From: JBCBEX01 sp038528235
GTDB taxonomy: Bacteria; Bacteroidota; Rhodothermia; Rhodothermales; Rubricoccaceae
Direction of reading: 5' to 3'
NCBI GenBank assembly: GCA_038528235.1
Contig: JBCBEX010000006.1
Coordinates: 1 to 64,000, forward strand
Length of the DNA stretch: 64,000 nucleotides
The notes under the pieces were generated by a model. That model was not told the origin of the DNA. It was given only the letters and a program-made list of their open reading frames with translations, and ran no database searches. Shown here one piece after another: positions 50,613-61,829 of this stretch. The first letter of the stretch is position 1, and the number at the start of each line of letters is the position of its first letter. The translations under genes and the position numbers were made by a program.

Positions 50613-52181
50613 CTACAGCACGAGCACGATCGCGAGGATGATAAAGAAGTAGGCGATTAGCCCGAGGTAGGCCCACCGCCAGGGCTTCTCGCGGGCGACG
50701 AGGCCCGCCCACGAGAGCGTCGTCGCGTCGAGCGTCGCGGCGTCCTTTGGCCGGTCGCCGAGGCTGCCCACGAGCGTACCGACGACGGCCACCACGAGGC
50801 CGATCAGGTTCCACCACATCCAGTGCACGCTCGGGACTTGAAGCCACAGAAACACGTTCACGCCCACGCCGGCGACGATGCCGAGCCACACGCCCCGCGT
50901 CGTCGCGCGTCGTGTGAGCAGCCCTACCGCGAAGGCCGCCAGGATCGGCCCGTAGAACGTCGACCCGATGCGGTTGATCGACTCGATGACGGTCGCGTCG
51001 ATCCCACCGACCACGAACGCAAAGCCGACCACGATCGCGCCCCAGATCACCGTCGTGATGCGGCTCCAGGTGAAGCGGTTGGCCGAGGCCGGGAGGCGAT
51101 CCTCCAGGAAGTCCTGCATCGTCGCCGCCGAGAGCGAGTTGAGCGCCGAGTCGAGGCTCGACATCGCGGCCGAAATGAGCGCGGCGAAGAGCACGGCGCG
51201 GAGGCCGGGCGGCAGGTGGAGAAGCACGAACTGCGGGACGAGGTAGTCGAGGCGCTCCGCCGGGATGCTCTCGCGCAGGACCGGGTCTGCCTGGTAGGCG
51301 GCGAACGCCGCGATGCCGAGCGCGATGTAGAGCATGGTCAGCGGGAAGCGCGCGACGCCGTTGAGGATGAGCGAGGTGCGCGTGGCCGACTCCGACGCCG
51401 TCGAGAGCGCGCGCTGCGCCTGGCTCTGGTCGGTGGCGTAGTACGACACGTAGAGGAAGAACCCACCGATGAGGAAGCCCCAGAACGGCACCGCCCCGCC
51501 GTCGCCGAGCCCTGTCGAGGGGTCGAACGCGGTGGCGCGCTCCGCCGGGAACGCCGCGAAGAGCGCCCCGACGCCGCCCGCGAGGTCGGCCGCATACCAC
51601 ACGCAGACGCCCACGCCCAGCACCAGCACGCCCATCTGGATCACGTCCGAGTAGACTACCGCCGTCATGCCGCCGAGGAAGTCGTAGACCACCGTCACCC
51701 CGCCGATCACGAGGATCGTCACCCAGAGCGGCAGCCCGAGGAAGACCGAAAGCACGATGCCTGTCGCATACGTCATCACGCCGACAGCCAGCCCGCGACT
51801 CAGCAGGAAGACCGCGCTCAGCAGCGTCCGCACCGATGGTCCGAAGCGCTGCTCCAGGTAGGCGTAGATCGAGATCAGCTCCAGCTTGCGGAAGAACGAC
51901 AGCAGCACCATCGCTGCGATCATGGCGAGAGGAACGGCGAGTTCGTACTGCAGCCACGTGAGCCCGCCGCCCTCGCGCAACGCCACAAAGGCCGGGACGG
52001 AGATGAACGAGATCGCGCTCGTCTGCGTCGCCATCACCGAGAGGCCGACGGCCCACCACTTGAGCGAGCGCCCGCCCACGAAGTAGTCGTCCTCGCTGGC
52101 CTGCCCACGGCCGAGGTACATGCTCAGCGCGATCATGCCCGCGAGGTAGGCGACGATGATGGTCCAGTCGAGCGGTGTCAT
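50613..52181 (-). CDS. Sodium:solute symporter (SSS, SGLT-like)
   Basis: 522 residues with about 13-14 membrane helices. TM1 begins WTIIVAYLAGMIALSMYLGR; then DDYFVGGRSLKWWAVGLSVM, SFISVPAFVAL, and the conserved Na+-site helix ISAAMSSLDSALNSLSAATM. This is the sugar- or organic-solute-transporting group rather than the acetate group; the neighbouring amylosucrase on the divergent side makes a sugar substrate plausible. The substrate cannot be read from sequence. No accessory subunit adjacent. Confidence 0.9.
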   Translation of the reverse strand: MTPLDWTIIVAYLAGMIALSMYLGRGQASEDDYFVGGRSLKWWAVGLSVMATQTSAISFISVPAFVALREGGGLTWLQYELAVPLAMIAAMVLLSFFRKLELISIYAYLEQRFGPSVRTLLSAVFLLSRGLAVGVMTYATGIVLSVFLGLPLWVTILVIGGVTVVYDFLGGMTAVVYSDVIQMGVLVLGVGVCVWYAADLAGGVGALFAAFPAERATAFDPSTGLGDGGAVPFWGFLIGGFFLYVSYYATDQSQAQRALSTASESATRTSLILNGVARFPLTMLYIALGIAAFAAYQADPVLRESIPAERLDYLVPQFVLLHLPPGLRAVLFAALISAAMSSLDSALNSLSAATMQDFLEDRLPASANRFTWSRITTVIWGAIVVGFAFVVGGIDATVIESINRIGSTFYGPILAAFAVGLLTRRATTRGVWLGIVAGVGVNVFLWLQVPSVHWMWWNLIGLVVAVVGTLVGSLGDRPKDAATLDATTLSWAGLVAREKPWRWAYLGLIAYFFIILAIVLVL

Positions 52182-52433
52182 GGGGGCGGGGGATAGCGAG
52201 GCAGGACCAGAGAATAGGGCGCACAGGGGTATGGGTGCGTCGGAGAGCGTGGGTGTGGGAGATCACGGTCGGGAGGACAAAGCCGATGGTCGTGGCTCAT
52301 GCTCCCACGTCTTCAGACTCGCGCACCCTCAAACGCCCACACTCCGATACGCCTCCGTTCTCCCGATCTTAGCTCCACGACCGCGCCCTGCCGCGCGGCG
52401 TGCCTCCCCGTCTTCCCGTCCCATCTCTTCGCC

Positions 52434-54368
52434 ATGCCTCTCTCCGCTGCGCTGCTGCGCAAAGACCCCACCCGCACCCTCGACGCGCTGTGGCCCGAGG
52501 CAACGGCCTCGCTGACAACGACCGACCAGAAGACGCTGCGCGCGCGGGCCGACCGGCAGTTCGGGCGTCTCCACAGTCTGCTACATCGGCTTTACGGCGA
52601 GACGTACGAGCTCGACGGCGTGCTCAAGGAGGCGCTGCGCATCGTGGCCGAGGGGATGGCCGCGCGGCCCCAGGCGCTCAAAACGCTCGACAGCGAGCGC
52701 GAAGCCGACCCGCGCTGGTTCCGCCACGAGCGGATGGTGGGCGCGATGGCCTACGCCGACCGCTTCGCCGGCACCCTCGACGGCGTCCGGGAGCAGATCC
52801 CCTACCTCAAGGAACTCGGCATCACCTATCTCCACCTGATGCCCGTCTACGCCGTCCCCGACGGCCCCAATGACGGCGGCTTCGCCGTGAGCGACTACCG
52901 CGCCGTTCGCCCCGATCTCGGCACCATCGACGACCTGCGCGCACTCGCCGACGCGCTCCGCGAACACGGCATCAGCCTCGCGCTCGACTTCGTCTTCAAC
53001 CACACCTCCGACGAGCATCTCTGGGCACGGAAGGCCCTCATGGGCGATGCGCGCTTCCAGGACTACTACTGGATGTTTCCCGACCGTGCGGTGCCCGGCG
53101 CCTACGAGCAGCACCTCCGGGAGATCTTCCCCGAGCAGGCGCCCGGCTCCTTCACCTGGCGCGCAGACATCGAGAAGTGGGTCTGGACGACGTTCAACCA
53201 GTTTCAGTGGGACCTCAACTACCGCAACCCCGAAGTCTTCCTGGCGATGCTCGAAGAGCTGCTCTTCATCGCCAACTTGGGTGCAGAAGTGGTGCGTGTC
53301 GACGCTATCGCGTTTGCGTGGAAGGAGATGGGTACGGGCTGCGAGGGACTGCCGCCGGTGCACTGGATCGTGCAGGCCTACAACGCGCTGCTAGCCATGG
53401 CTGCCCCAGCGGTGGCGTTCAAGTCCGAAGCCATCGTGCACCCCGCCGAGGTGAAGCAGTACGTCGGCGTCGACGAAGCGCCGTTATCGTACAACCCCAC
53501 GCTGATGGCGCTCTTGTGGGAGGCGCTCGCCACGCGCAACACGGCGCTGCTCCGCAGGTCAATGGAAAACCACTTCGGCCTGCCCGACGGCACCGCGTGG
53601 GTCAACTACGTCCGCTGCCACGACGACATCGGTTGGACCTTCGCCGACGAGGACGCCGCCGAACTCGGCATCAATGGCTACGACCACCGGCGCTTCCTGA
53701 ACGCCTTCTACACCGGCTACTTCGACGGCAGCTTTGCGCGTGGGCTGCCGTTCAACTACAACCCCGAAAATCAGGACATGCGCATCTCGGGCATGGGCGC
53801 GTCGCTCGCGGGCGTCGAGCAGGCTCTCGTAGACGGGCAGGAGGTCTGGCTCGACCACGCCGTCCGTCGGCTCGAAGCGATCCACGCCGTCATCTACAGC
53901 GCGGGCGGCATGCCGCTGCTCTATCTGGGCGACGAACTCGGCACGACCAACGACTACGGCTACCGCACCAACCCCCTGACGGCGGGCGACAGTCGCTTCG
54001 CGCACCGCCCCGCCTTCGACTGGGCGCGCGCCGCCGAACGCGACACGCCCGGCACGATCCCGCATCGCCTCGTCGGGACGATTGCGCGTCTCGCCGAACT
54101 CCGCGCCGCCACGCCCGCGCTCGGCGACACGCCGACCGTGTTTCTCAACGCTGGCAACGACCACGTCTTCGCCTTCCGGCGCGGCACCCCGGAGACGGGC
54201 TGGCTCACGGTGGCGGTCAACCTCTCCGAGCACAACCTGCTCGTCCCGACGCGCTGGCTCTCGCACGACGGGACGGACCTCCTCACGGGCGACCTGGTGC
54301 GGGCTGGACTGTCGCTGTCGCTCGCACCGTACCAGGTGCGCTGGATCAGCGGCGCGCACGCTGGCTGA
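52434..54368 (+). CDS. Amylosucrase-type glucan enzyme (GH13 subfamily 4)
   Basis: 644 residues from ATG 52434 (MPLSAALLRKDPTRTL). Uses sucrose to extend alpha-1,4-glucans or hydrolyses it. GH13 motifs: ALDFVFNHTSDEH (region I), the nucleophile Asp in EVVRVDAIAFAWK, the acid/base Glu in VAFKSEAIVHPAE, and WVNYVRCHDDIGWTF (region IV), all in the amylosucrase style; also NQDMRISGMGASLAGVEQAL. The N-terminal helical domain (about 1-90) is typical. Relatives include sucrose hydrolases and amylosucrases; substrate-specificity residues need structural comparison. Divergent from the symporter; a regulator follows. Confidence 0.88.
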   Translation: MPLSAALLRKDPTRTLDALWPEATASLTTTDQKTLRARADRQFGRLHSLLHRLYGETYELDGVLKEALRIVAEGMAARPQALKTLDSEREADPRWFRHERMVGAMAYADRFAGTLDGVREQIPYLKELGITYLHLMPVYAVPDGPNDGGFAVSDYRAVRPDLGTIDDLRALADALREHGISLALDFVFNHTSDEHLWARKALMGDARFQDYYWMFPDRAVPGAYEQHLREIFPEQAPGSFTWRADIEKWVWTTFNQFQWDLNYRNPEVFLAMLEELLFIANLGAEVVRVDAIAFAWKEMGTGCEGLPPVHWIVQAYNALLAMAAPAVAFKSEAIVHPAEVKQYVGVDEAPLSYNPTLMALLWEALATRNTALLRRSMENHFGLPDGTAWVNYVRCHDDIGWTFADEDAAELGINGYDHRRFLNAFYTGYFDGSFARGLPFNYNPENQDMRISGMGASLAGVEQALVDGQEVWLDHAVRRLEAIHAVIYSAGGMPLLYLGDELGTTNDYGYRTNPLTAGDSRFAHRPAFDWARAAERDTPGTIPHRLVGTIARLAELRAATPALGDTPTVFLNAGNDHVFAFRRGTPETGWLTVAVNLSEHNLLVPTRWLSHDGTDLLTGDLVRAGLSLSLAPYQVRWISGAHAG

Positions 54369-54431
54369 GTGCGAAAGGGCGTCCGGCGTACTTTGGTTTC
54401 GCTTCCATTTCGCCCGTATACCTCGTCTTCG

Positions 54432-54740
54432 ATGCCCGCGCCCGGCCCTCCGCTCCTCCACGACGACCTCGTTGAGCGCGCTGCCCGGCGCTTCAAGGTG
54501 CTCGGCGACCCGGTCCGGCTGCGGCTGCTCAACGCGCTGCGCGTGCACGGCGAGCTAAGCGTGCAGGCGCTTATGGACGAGACCGACCAGCGGCAGGCGA
54601 ACGTGAGCAAGCACCTCGGTATCCTCGCGCGGGACGGGTTGGTCCGCCGCCGCCGAGAGGGTGTCAACGTGTACTACTCGCTCGGCGATGCCTCGCTGCC
54701 CGGCGTCTGCCTGCTCGTGGCGAAGGCTGTAGGGGAGTAG
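54432..54740 (+). CDS. ArsR family winged-helix regulator
   Basis: 102 residues from ATG 54432. The winged helix is complete: RRFKVLGDPVRLRLLNALRV, LSVQALMDETDQRQANVSKH (recognition helix) and LARDGLVRRRREGVNVYYSL (wing). There is no ELCVCDL-type metal site, so it is one of the metal-independent or thiol/other sensors. It starts 63 bases after the amylosucrase gene, which may be its partner. Its target is unknown. Confidence 0.88.
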   Translation: MPAPGPPLLHDDLVERAARRFKVLGDPVRLRLLNALRVHGELSVQALMDETDQRQANVSKHLGILARDGLVRRRREGVNVYYSLGDASLPGVCLLVAKAVGE

Positions 54741-54799
54741 GGAGGGACGCCTTTTTGTTCCGCTGTGGCTTGACTCTGGGTGGCGTGGACGGCACATTT

Positions 54800-54859
54800 C
54801 ACCGCCTCACCGCCTCACCGCCTCACCGCCTCACCGCCTCACCGCCTCACCGCCTCACC
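54800..54859. repeat. Seven and a half tandem copies of CACCGCCT
   Basis: An 8-base simple repeat runs without interruption from 54800 to 54859 and ends 6 bases before the ATG of the next gene, where its last CACCAG would lie in the ribosome-binding zone. Eight is not a multiple of three, so a copy change would shift any frame read through it and would change promoter-to-start spacing. There is no other signal in the gap. Confidence 0.9.
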
Positions 54860-54865
54860 AGCCCT

Positions 54866-55117
54866 ATGCGCCGCCAGCGACTGATCGCGCTCTTCGTGCT
54901 GGGCGCGTTGCTGCTCAACTACCCGTTGCTCTTGCTCGCGAATCGGGCGGAGTCGATGTTCGGTGTGCCTGTGCTGTTCGTGTACCTCTTCGTAGTCTGG
55001 GCCGCGCTCATTGGGCTGGCGGCGTGGACGGTCGAGCGACGCCGGGACCGCGACTCGGGGCGTCGGACGCCGGTGCGCGGCGGTTCTCCAGCGCAGCACT
55101 CTGGCGCCAGGCGCTGA
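54866..55117 (+). CDS. Small two-helix membrane protein next to the transporter-kinase
   Basis: 83 residues from ATG 54866 (MRRQRLIALFVLGALLLNYP). Two membrane helices (about 5-24 and 33-54, VPVLFVYLFVVWAALIGLAA) and a basic, probably disordered tail. A similar small protein often precedes SSS-domain histidine kinases and symporters, like DUF485/DUF4212 small subunits, and probably binds the large membrane protein. The kinase gene follows after 46 bases. The frame is open upstream across the repeat but lacks protein-like sequence. Confidence 0.75.
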   Translation: MRRQRLIALFVLGALLLNYPLLLLANRAESMFGVPVLFVYLFVVWAALIGLAAWTVERRRDRDSGRRTPVRGGSPAQHSGARR

Positions 55118-55163
55118 CCTCGACCCACCCACGGGCTCGCCGGGCCCGCTCACCTAGCCTGCT

Positions 55164-58046
<2,883 letters not shown>

Positions 58047-58127
58047 CCTTGCGCCGTCGTCCCGCTTTGCATACCGTCTCCGTCAGCGACGCCTCTCGCC
58101 CGTTGTTTCACTGGCCGTGCCTCCCCC

Positions 58128-58487
58128 ATGCCGTCCGTCCTCATCGTCGATGACGAGCCCAACATCGCAGTCTCGCTGGATTTCCTGATGCGGCAGGAGG
58201 GCTATGCCGTGCGCACCGTCCATTCGGGAGAGGCTGCGCTGGCCGCCCTCGCCGACGAACCCGCCGACGTTGTCTTGCTCGACGTAATGCTGCCCGACCG
58301 CGACGGGTTGGACATCTGCCAGGCAATCCGCGCGAACGCTGCGTGGAAGCGCACGCGGGTGCTGATGGTGAGTGCCAAGGGGCGCCCCGTGGACGAGGCC
58401 CGTGCACTCGCGCTGGGTGCCGACGGCTACATCGTGAAGCCTTTCGCGATCCGAGACGTTGTGGAGCGCGTGCGTGCGTTCATGTAG
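58128..58487 (+). CDS. Single-domain response regulator
   Basis: 119 residues forming only a receiver domain: acidic pair Asp8-Asp9 in LIVDDEPN, phosphoacceptor Asp52 in VVLLDVMLPDRDG, switch residue Ser82 in MVSAKG and Lys104 in GYIVKPF. No DNA-binding output, so it acts by binding another protein. Located just after the SSS-kinase, its probable phosphodonor, and before the kinase-like pseudoenzyme gene, a possible partner. Confidence 0.93.
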   Translation: MPSVLIVDDEPNIAVSLDFLMRQEGYAVRTVHSGEAALAALADEPADVVLLDVMLPDRDGLDICQAIRANAAWKRTRVLMVSAKGRPVDEARALALGADGYIVKPFAIRDVVERVRAFM

Positions 58488-58615
58488 CTCGTGGCTCGTG
58501 TAGCACGTGGCGGGATGCAGCCTTCGGATTGCGTACGGCGCATCGTTTCGGCAAAACGAAACGCAGCAGGACGCTGCCGCGTCTATGAGGCCGACGTTCA
58601 CGCGCTCCCTTCCTG

Positions 58616-59347
58616 ATGCCCGATCTCTCTGAGCCTGATCTTACTGCTTCCCAACCGGCTGTACGCGACGCGGTTGAGTCTGATCGGTCCTACCGGGCGC
58701 GCCAACTCGATGGTATCGTGCAAGACCTTGCTGAAGGGCTGCGCGCCTCGCTCGGCTCGATTCGTGCAGCGATCGAGACGATGACGGAGTATCCAGACAT
58801 GGACGAGGCCGTCCGAGCCCAGTTCGCGGAGATCGTGCGGCAGGGGGCCGTCGAGGCGAGCGAGCGGCTGGAGGCGTCGATGGAGCGCTATGCCCACGCC
58901 GCCGCCGCAGAACGCCCGATGCACGTCGTCCCGGCTGCAACGGTGCTTCACCGCGTTGCGGAGGCGCTCGCGTCCAACGAGGCGCTGGGCCCGTCGGGCG
59001 TGCGGATCGAGGAGCCGGGCGACACGTTGCTCGTACGGGCAGACCGGGCCGCGCTTGTGGGGGTGCTGGTGTATTTCGCTGAGCGCGTACACTATGCCGT
59101 CCGTTCGCGCCCGCTCACCCTGCGGGTTCAAGCGACGGGGCAGTATGCCGCCTTCGACTTGCAGTGGGACGGGCCTCCCATCCAGCCGCACCGCTTGGAG
59201 CGGTGGCTCGCGCAGCCCTACGATGATGCGGATTCCGTCCCGGATCGTGTTCCTGCAACCGTGTTGGAACGGCACGGGGCCGAGGTGTGGGCGCAGGGCG
59301 GCGGGACGTACCCATTGCTGCAAGTCCTGCTGCCCCTCGAAGGCTAG
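58616..59347 (+). CDS. Histidine-kinase-like protein lacking the phosphoacceptor His and G boxes
   Basis: 243 residues. Residues about 28-85 match a HisKA dimerisation helix pair, but where kinases have H-E-L-R-x-P-L-x-S-I-R the sequence reads LAEGLRASLGSIRAA, putting Glu40 at the His position. The C-terminal part (about 95-240) folds like an ATPase-domain remnant: LHRVAEALASNEAL and LLVRADRAALVGVLVYFAER, but no N-box Asn and no G-x-G boxes. It is probably a catalytically dead scaffold, which is inference. No membrane segment. Sits between the response regulator and acetyl-CoA synthetase genes. Confidence 0.65.
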   Translation: MPDLSEPDLTASQPAVRDAVESDRSYRARQLDGIVQDLAEGLRASLGSIRAAIETMTEYPDMDEAVRAQFAEIVRQGAVEASERLEASMERYAHAAAAERPMHVVPAATVLHRVAEALASNEALGPSGVRIEEPGDTLLVRADRAALVGVLVYFAERVHYAVRSRPLTLRVQATGQYAAFDLQWDGPPIQPHRLERWLAQPYDDADSVPDRVPATVLERHGAEVWAQGGGTYPLLQVLLPLEG

Positions 59348-59600
59348 ACCTGACCTGAGCCGTCAGGTGTGAGGCAAACCCGGCCAGAAGCCCAAGTCAT
59401 GTGGGGGACTCCCTTACATATAATGTGAAGAAAACATGGAGATATCGCTTTTTGGTAATACAAACCGGCGAAGCGCTTCCAGGTGACCGGGTTAATCCCT
59501 ACTATTGCGGCAGCAAAGCCGCTGGAAGACCAGGTATGCGCCTGAATCTCCCATTCTTTTATTGCCAAACGGTAATATATACTCCTTTCCCCTAGGCAAC
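59348..59600 (+). promoter_or_regulatory. AT-rich leader and promoter region of acetyl-CoA synthetase
   Basis: The 253 bases before the acs start are visibly richer in A and T than anything nearby. Candidate sites are TATAAT at 59419-59424 and the ATATATACT stretch at 59576-59583. An inverted repeat CTTCCAG / CTGGAAG (around 59479 and 59522) encloses a stem GCGGC / GCCGC (around 59510-59525). A convincing -35 could not be placed. A minus-strand open frame across it has no recognisable product. This looks like a regulated, possibly structured promoter. Confidence 0.5.
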
Positions 59601-61565
59601 ATGGCAGACACGCTCACCGCTCCCACGACCTACGCGCCCCCCGAGGCCTTTGCCGCCAGCGCCCACGTCTCCTCGCACGCCGATTACGAGGCTCTGCACC
59701 AGCGCTCGGTGGCTGACAACGAGGGCTTTTGGCGCGAGCAAGCCGGCCGCATTGACTGGTTCGAGCCGTTCCACACCGTCAAGAACGTCTCCTACGACCC
59801 GAAGAACGTCTCGATCAAGTGGTACGAAGGCGGCAAGCTCAACGCTTCCTACAACGCGCTCGACCGGCACCTCGACACGCGCGGCAACCAGACCGCGCTC
59901 ATCTTCGAGCCCGACGACCCGAACACGCAGGAAACGCTGCACCTCACCTACCGCGAGGTCTACGAGAACGTCTGTCGCCTCACCAACGCCCTCCGCGCGA
60001 TGGGCGTCAAGAAGGGCGACCGCGTCACGGTCTACCTCCCGATGATCCCGGAGGCAGCCTACACGATGCTAGCGTGCTCGCGCGTCGGCGCGATCCACTC
60101 GGTCGTCTTCGCGGGCTTCAGCCCCGATTCGCTCGCCACGCGCATCCTCGACTGCGACTCCGACTTCGTCATCACCGCCGACCAGGGCCGCCGTGGGGGA
60201 CGCACCGTCGCCCTCAAGCAGAACGTCGACAAGGCGCTGGAGCAGTGCCCGGACGTGCGCCATGTGCTCGTCGTCAAGAACACCGGCGGCGGCGTCGCCT
60301 GGAATGACGCGGTGGACGTGTGGTACCACGACGCCGTCGACGGCCAGCCCGCCGAGGCCGAGCCGGAAGTGATGGACGCCGAGGACCCGCTCTTCATCCT
60401 CTACACCTCGGGCTCGACCGGCAAGCCGAAGGGCGTCGTCCACACGACGGGTGGCTACTGCGTCTACACGAGCCTCACGCACCAGTACGTCTTCGACTAC
60501 CAGGACGGCGATGTCTTCTGGTGCACCGCCGACGTCGGCTGGATCACCGGCCACAGCTACATCGTCTACGGGCCGCTCATCAATGGGGCCACGCAGGTCT
60601 TCTTCGAGGGCGTGCCGACCTACCCGGACGCGGGACGTTTCTGGCAGGTGTGCGAGAAGCACAAGGTCAGCCAGTTCTATACGGCTCCGACGGCGATCCG
60701 CGCGCTCATGGCGAAGGGCGACAGCTTCCTCGAAGGGCACGACCTCTCCAGCCTGAAGCTCCTCGGTACGGTTGGCGAGCCGATCAACCCGGAGGCCTGG
60801 CGGTGGTACCACGAGAAAGTCGGCGGCGAGCGCTGCCCGATCGTGGACACGTGGTGGCAGACCGAGACGGGCGGCATCATGATCACGCCGCTCCCCGGCG
60901 CGATCGACACGAAGCCCGGCTGCGCGACGGTTCCGTTCTTCGGCATCCAGCCGATGGTGCTCGACAACGACGGCTCCGTCAAAGAGGGCGCGACCGAAGG
61001 CATTCTCGTGATTGCCGACTCGTGGCCCAGCCAGGCGCGCACGGTATATAAGAACCACGAGCGCTTCACCAACACCTACTTCACCGCGTATCCGGGCTAC
61101 TACTTCGCGGGCGACGGCTGCCGCCGCGACGAGGACGGCTATTACTGGATCACGGGCCGCATCGACGATGTGATCAACGTGTCTGGCCACCGCATGGGCA
61201 CCGCCGAAGTCGAGAGCGCGCTCGTGCTCCACGAACTCGTCGCCGAGGCCGCCGTCGTCGGCTACCCGCACGACGTGAAGGGGCAGGGCATCTACTGCTA
61301 CGTCACGCTCAACGGCGGCGTCGCCGCCACCGAGGAGCTGCGCAAGGAACTCGTGCAGCACGTCCGCACGCAGATCGGCCCGATCGCCAAGCCCGACTTC
61401 ATCCAGTTCGCTCCCGCGCTGCCGAAGACGCGTTCCGGCAAGATCATGCGCCGCATCCTGCGCAAGATCGCCGAGAACAGCTACGGCAACCTCGGCGACA
61501 CGTCGACCCTCGCCGATCCGACGGTGGTAGACGACCTCATCGACAACCGGCAAAACCGGGCCTGA
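59601..61565 (+). CDS. acs: Acetyl-CoA synthetase
   Basis: 654 residues from ATG 59601 (MADTLTAPTTYAPPEAFAAS); an upstream frame at 59505 lacks protein-like sequence. Activates acetate to acetyl-CoA via acetyl-AMP. Motifs: FILYTSGSTGKPKGVVHTTG (P-loop), VDTWWQTETGG, YYFAGDGCRRDEDGYYWITG, and LPKTRSGKIMRRILRKI with the Lys that is acetylated in E. coli Acs. Full length. It follows the SSS-kinase/response-regulator set and precedes a porin and a symporter pair, forming an acetate import and activation unit. Confidence 0.97.
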   Translation: MADTLTAPTTYAPPEAFAASAHVSSHADYEALHQRSVADNEGFWREQAGRIDWFEPFHTVKNVSYDPKNVSIKWYEGGKLNASYNALDRHLDTRGNQTALIFEPDDPNTQETLHLTYREVYENVCRLTNALRAMGVKKGDRVTVYLPMIPEAAYTMLACSRVGAIHSVVFAGFSPDSLATRILDCDSDFVITADQGRRGGRTVALKQNVDKALEQCPDVRHVLVVKNTGGGVAWNDAVDVWYHDAVDGQPAEAEPEVMDAEDPLFILYTSGSTGKPKGVVHTTGGYCVYTSLTHQYVFDYQDGDVFWCTADVGWITGHSYIVYGPLINGATQVFFEGVPTYPDAGRFWQVCEKHKVSQFYTAPTAIRALMAKGDSFLEGHDLSSLKLLGTVGEPINPEAWRWYHEKVGGERCPIVDTWWQTETGGIMITPLPGAIDTKPGCATVPFFGIQPMVLDNDGSVKEGATEGILVIADSWPSQARTVYKNHERFTNTYFTAYPGYYFAGDGCRRDEDGYYWITGRIDDVINVSGHRMGTAEVESALVLHELVAEAAVVGYPHDVKGQGIYCYVTLNGGVAATEELRKELVQHVRTQIGPIAKPDFIQFAPALPKTRSGKIMRRILRKIAENSYGNLGDTSTLADPTVVDDLIDNRQNRA

Positions 61566-61673
61566 CCCCTCAGGCACCCGCTCCGTCCTGGTGGCAGCCG
61601 GGACGGGGCGCCGTCTCACACTTGAGACCGTCTCGTTCCCGAGGCACCCCCGTCTCCCCCCGGAGGCAAAAAA

Positions 61674-61705
61674 GGACCGGCCCCCGTGGCAGCGAGGACC
61701 GGTCC
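61674..61705 (-). terminator. Terminator-like hairpin pointing left (minus strand)
   Basis: GGACCGG (61674-61680) pairs with CCGGTCC (61699-61705). Read on the minus strand the stem is followed by six T residues (A run at 61668-61673). No minus-strand gene is known to the right, so the transcript it would end is unannotated. A second hairpin at 61579-61608, CCGTCC / GGACGG, follows the acs stop and may be its own terminator. Confidence 0.5.
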
Positions 61706-61710
61706 GGTAA

Positions 61711-61807
61711 GAATCGCACGGTCGAATGGGTGGCAGCCCATCTGGCGCTGACCTCAGTAGGCACAGGCCAGAGCCGTGCGTGCTCTCTCACACCCCAGCC
61801 ACGATTC
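61711..61807 (+). promoter_or_regulatory. Possible structured leader of the porin gene
   Basis: Long-range pairs are possible: GAATCG (61711-61716) with CGATTC (61802-61807), then CACGG (61717-61721) with CCGTG (61774-61778), and an inner hairpin ATGGG / CCCAT (61726-61741). The start codon at 61830 follows a clear GGGAGG ribosome-binding site. The structure is a pencil-and-paper fold only; it matches no riboswitch I know. Confidence 0.35.
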
Positions 61808-61829
61808 CCACCATCTCGGGAGGTATTTC

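Noticed and set aside
59344..59568. A 74-codon minus-strand frame in the acs leader
   Set aside because: The product contains no recognisable motif and no plausible start context; the region is better explained as a promoter. I could not exclude a gene remnant.
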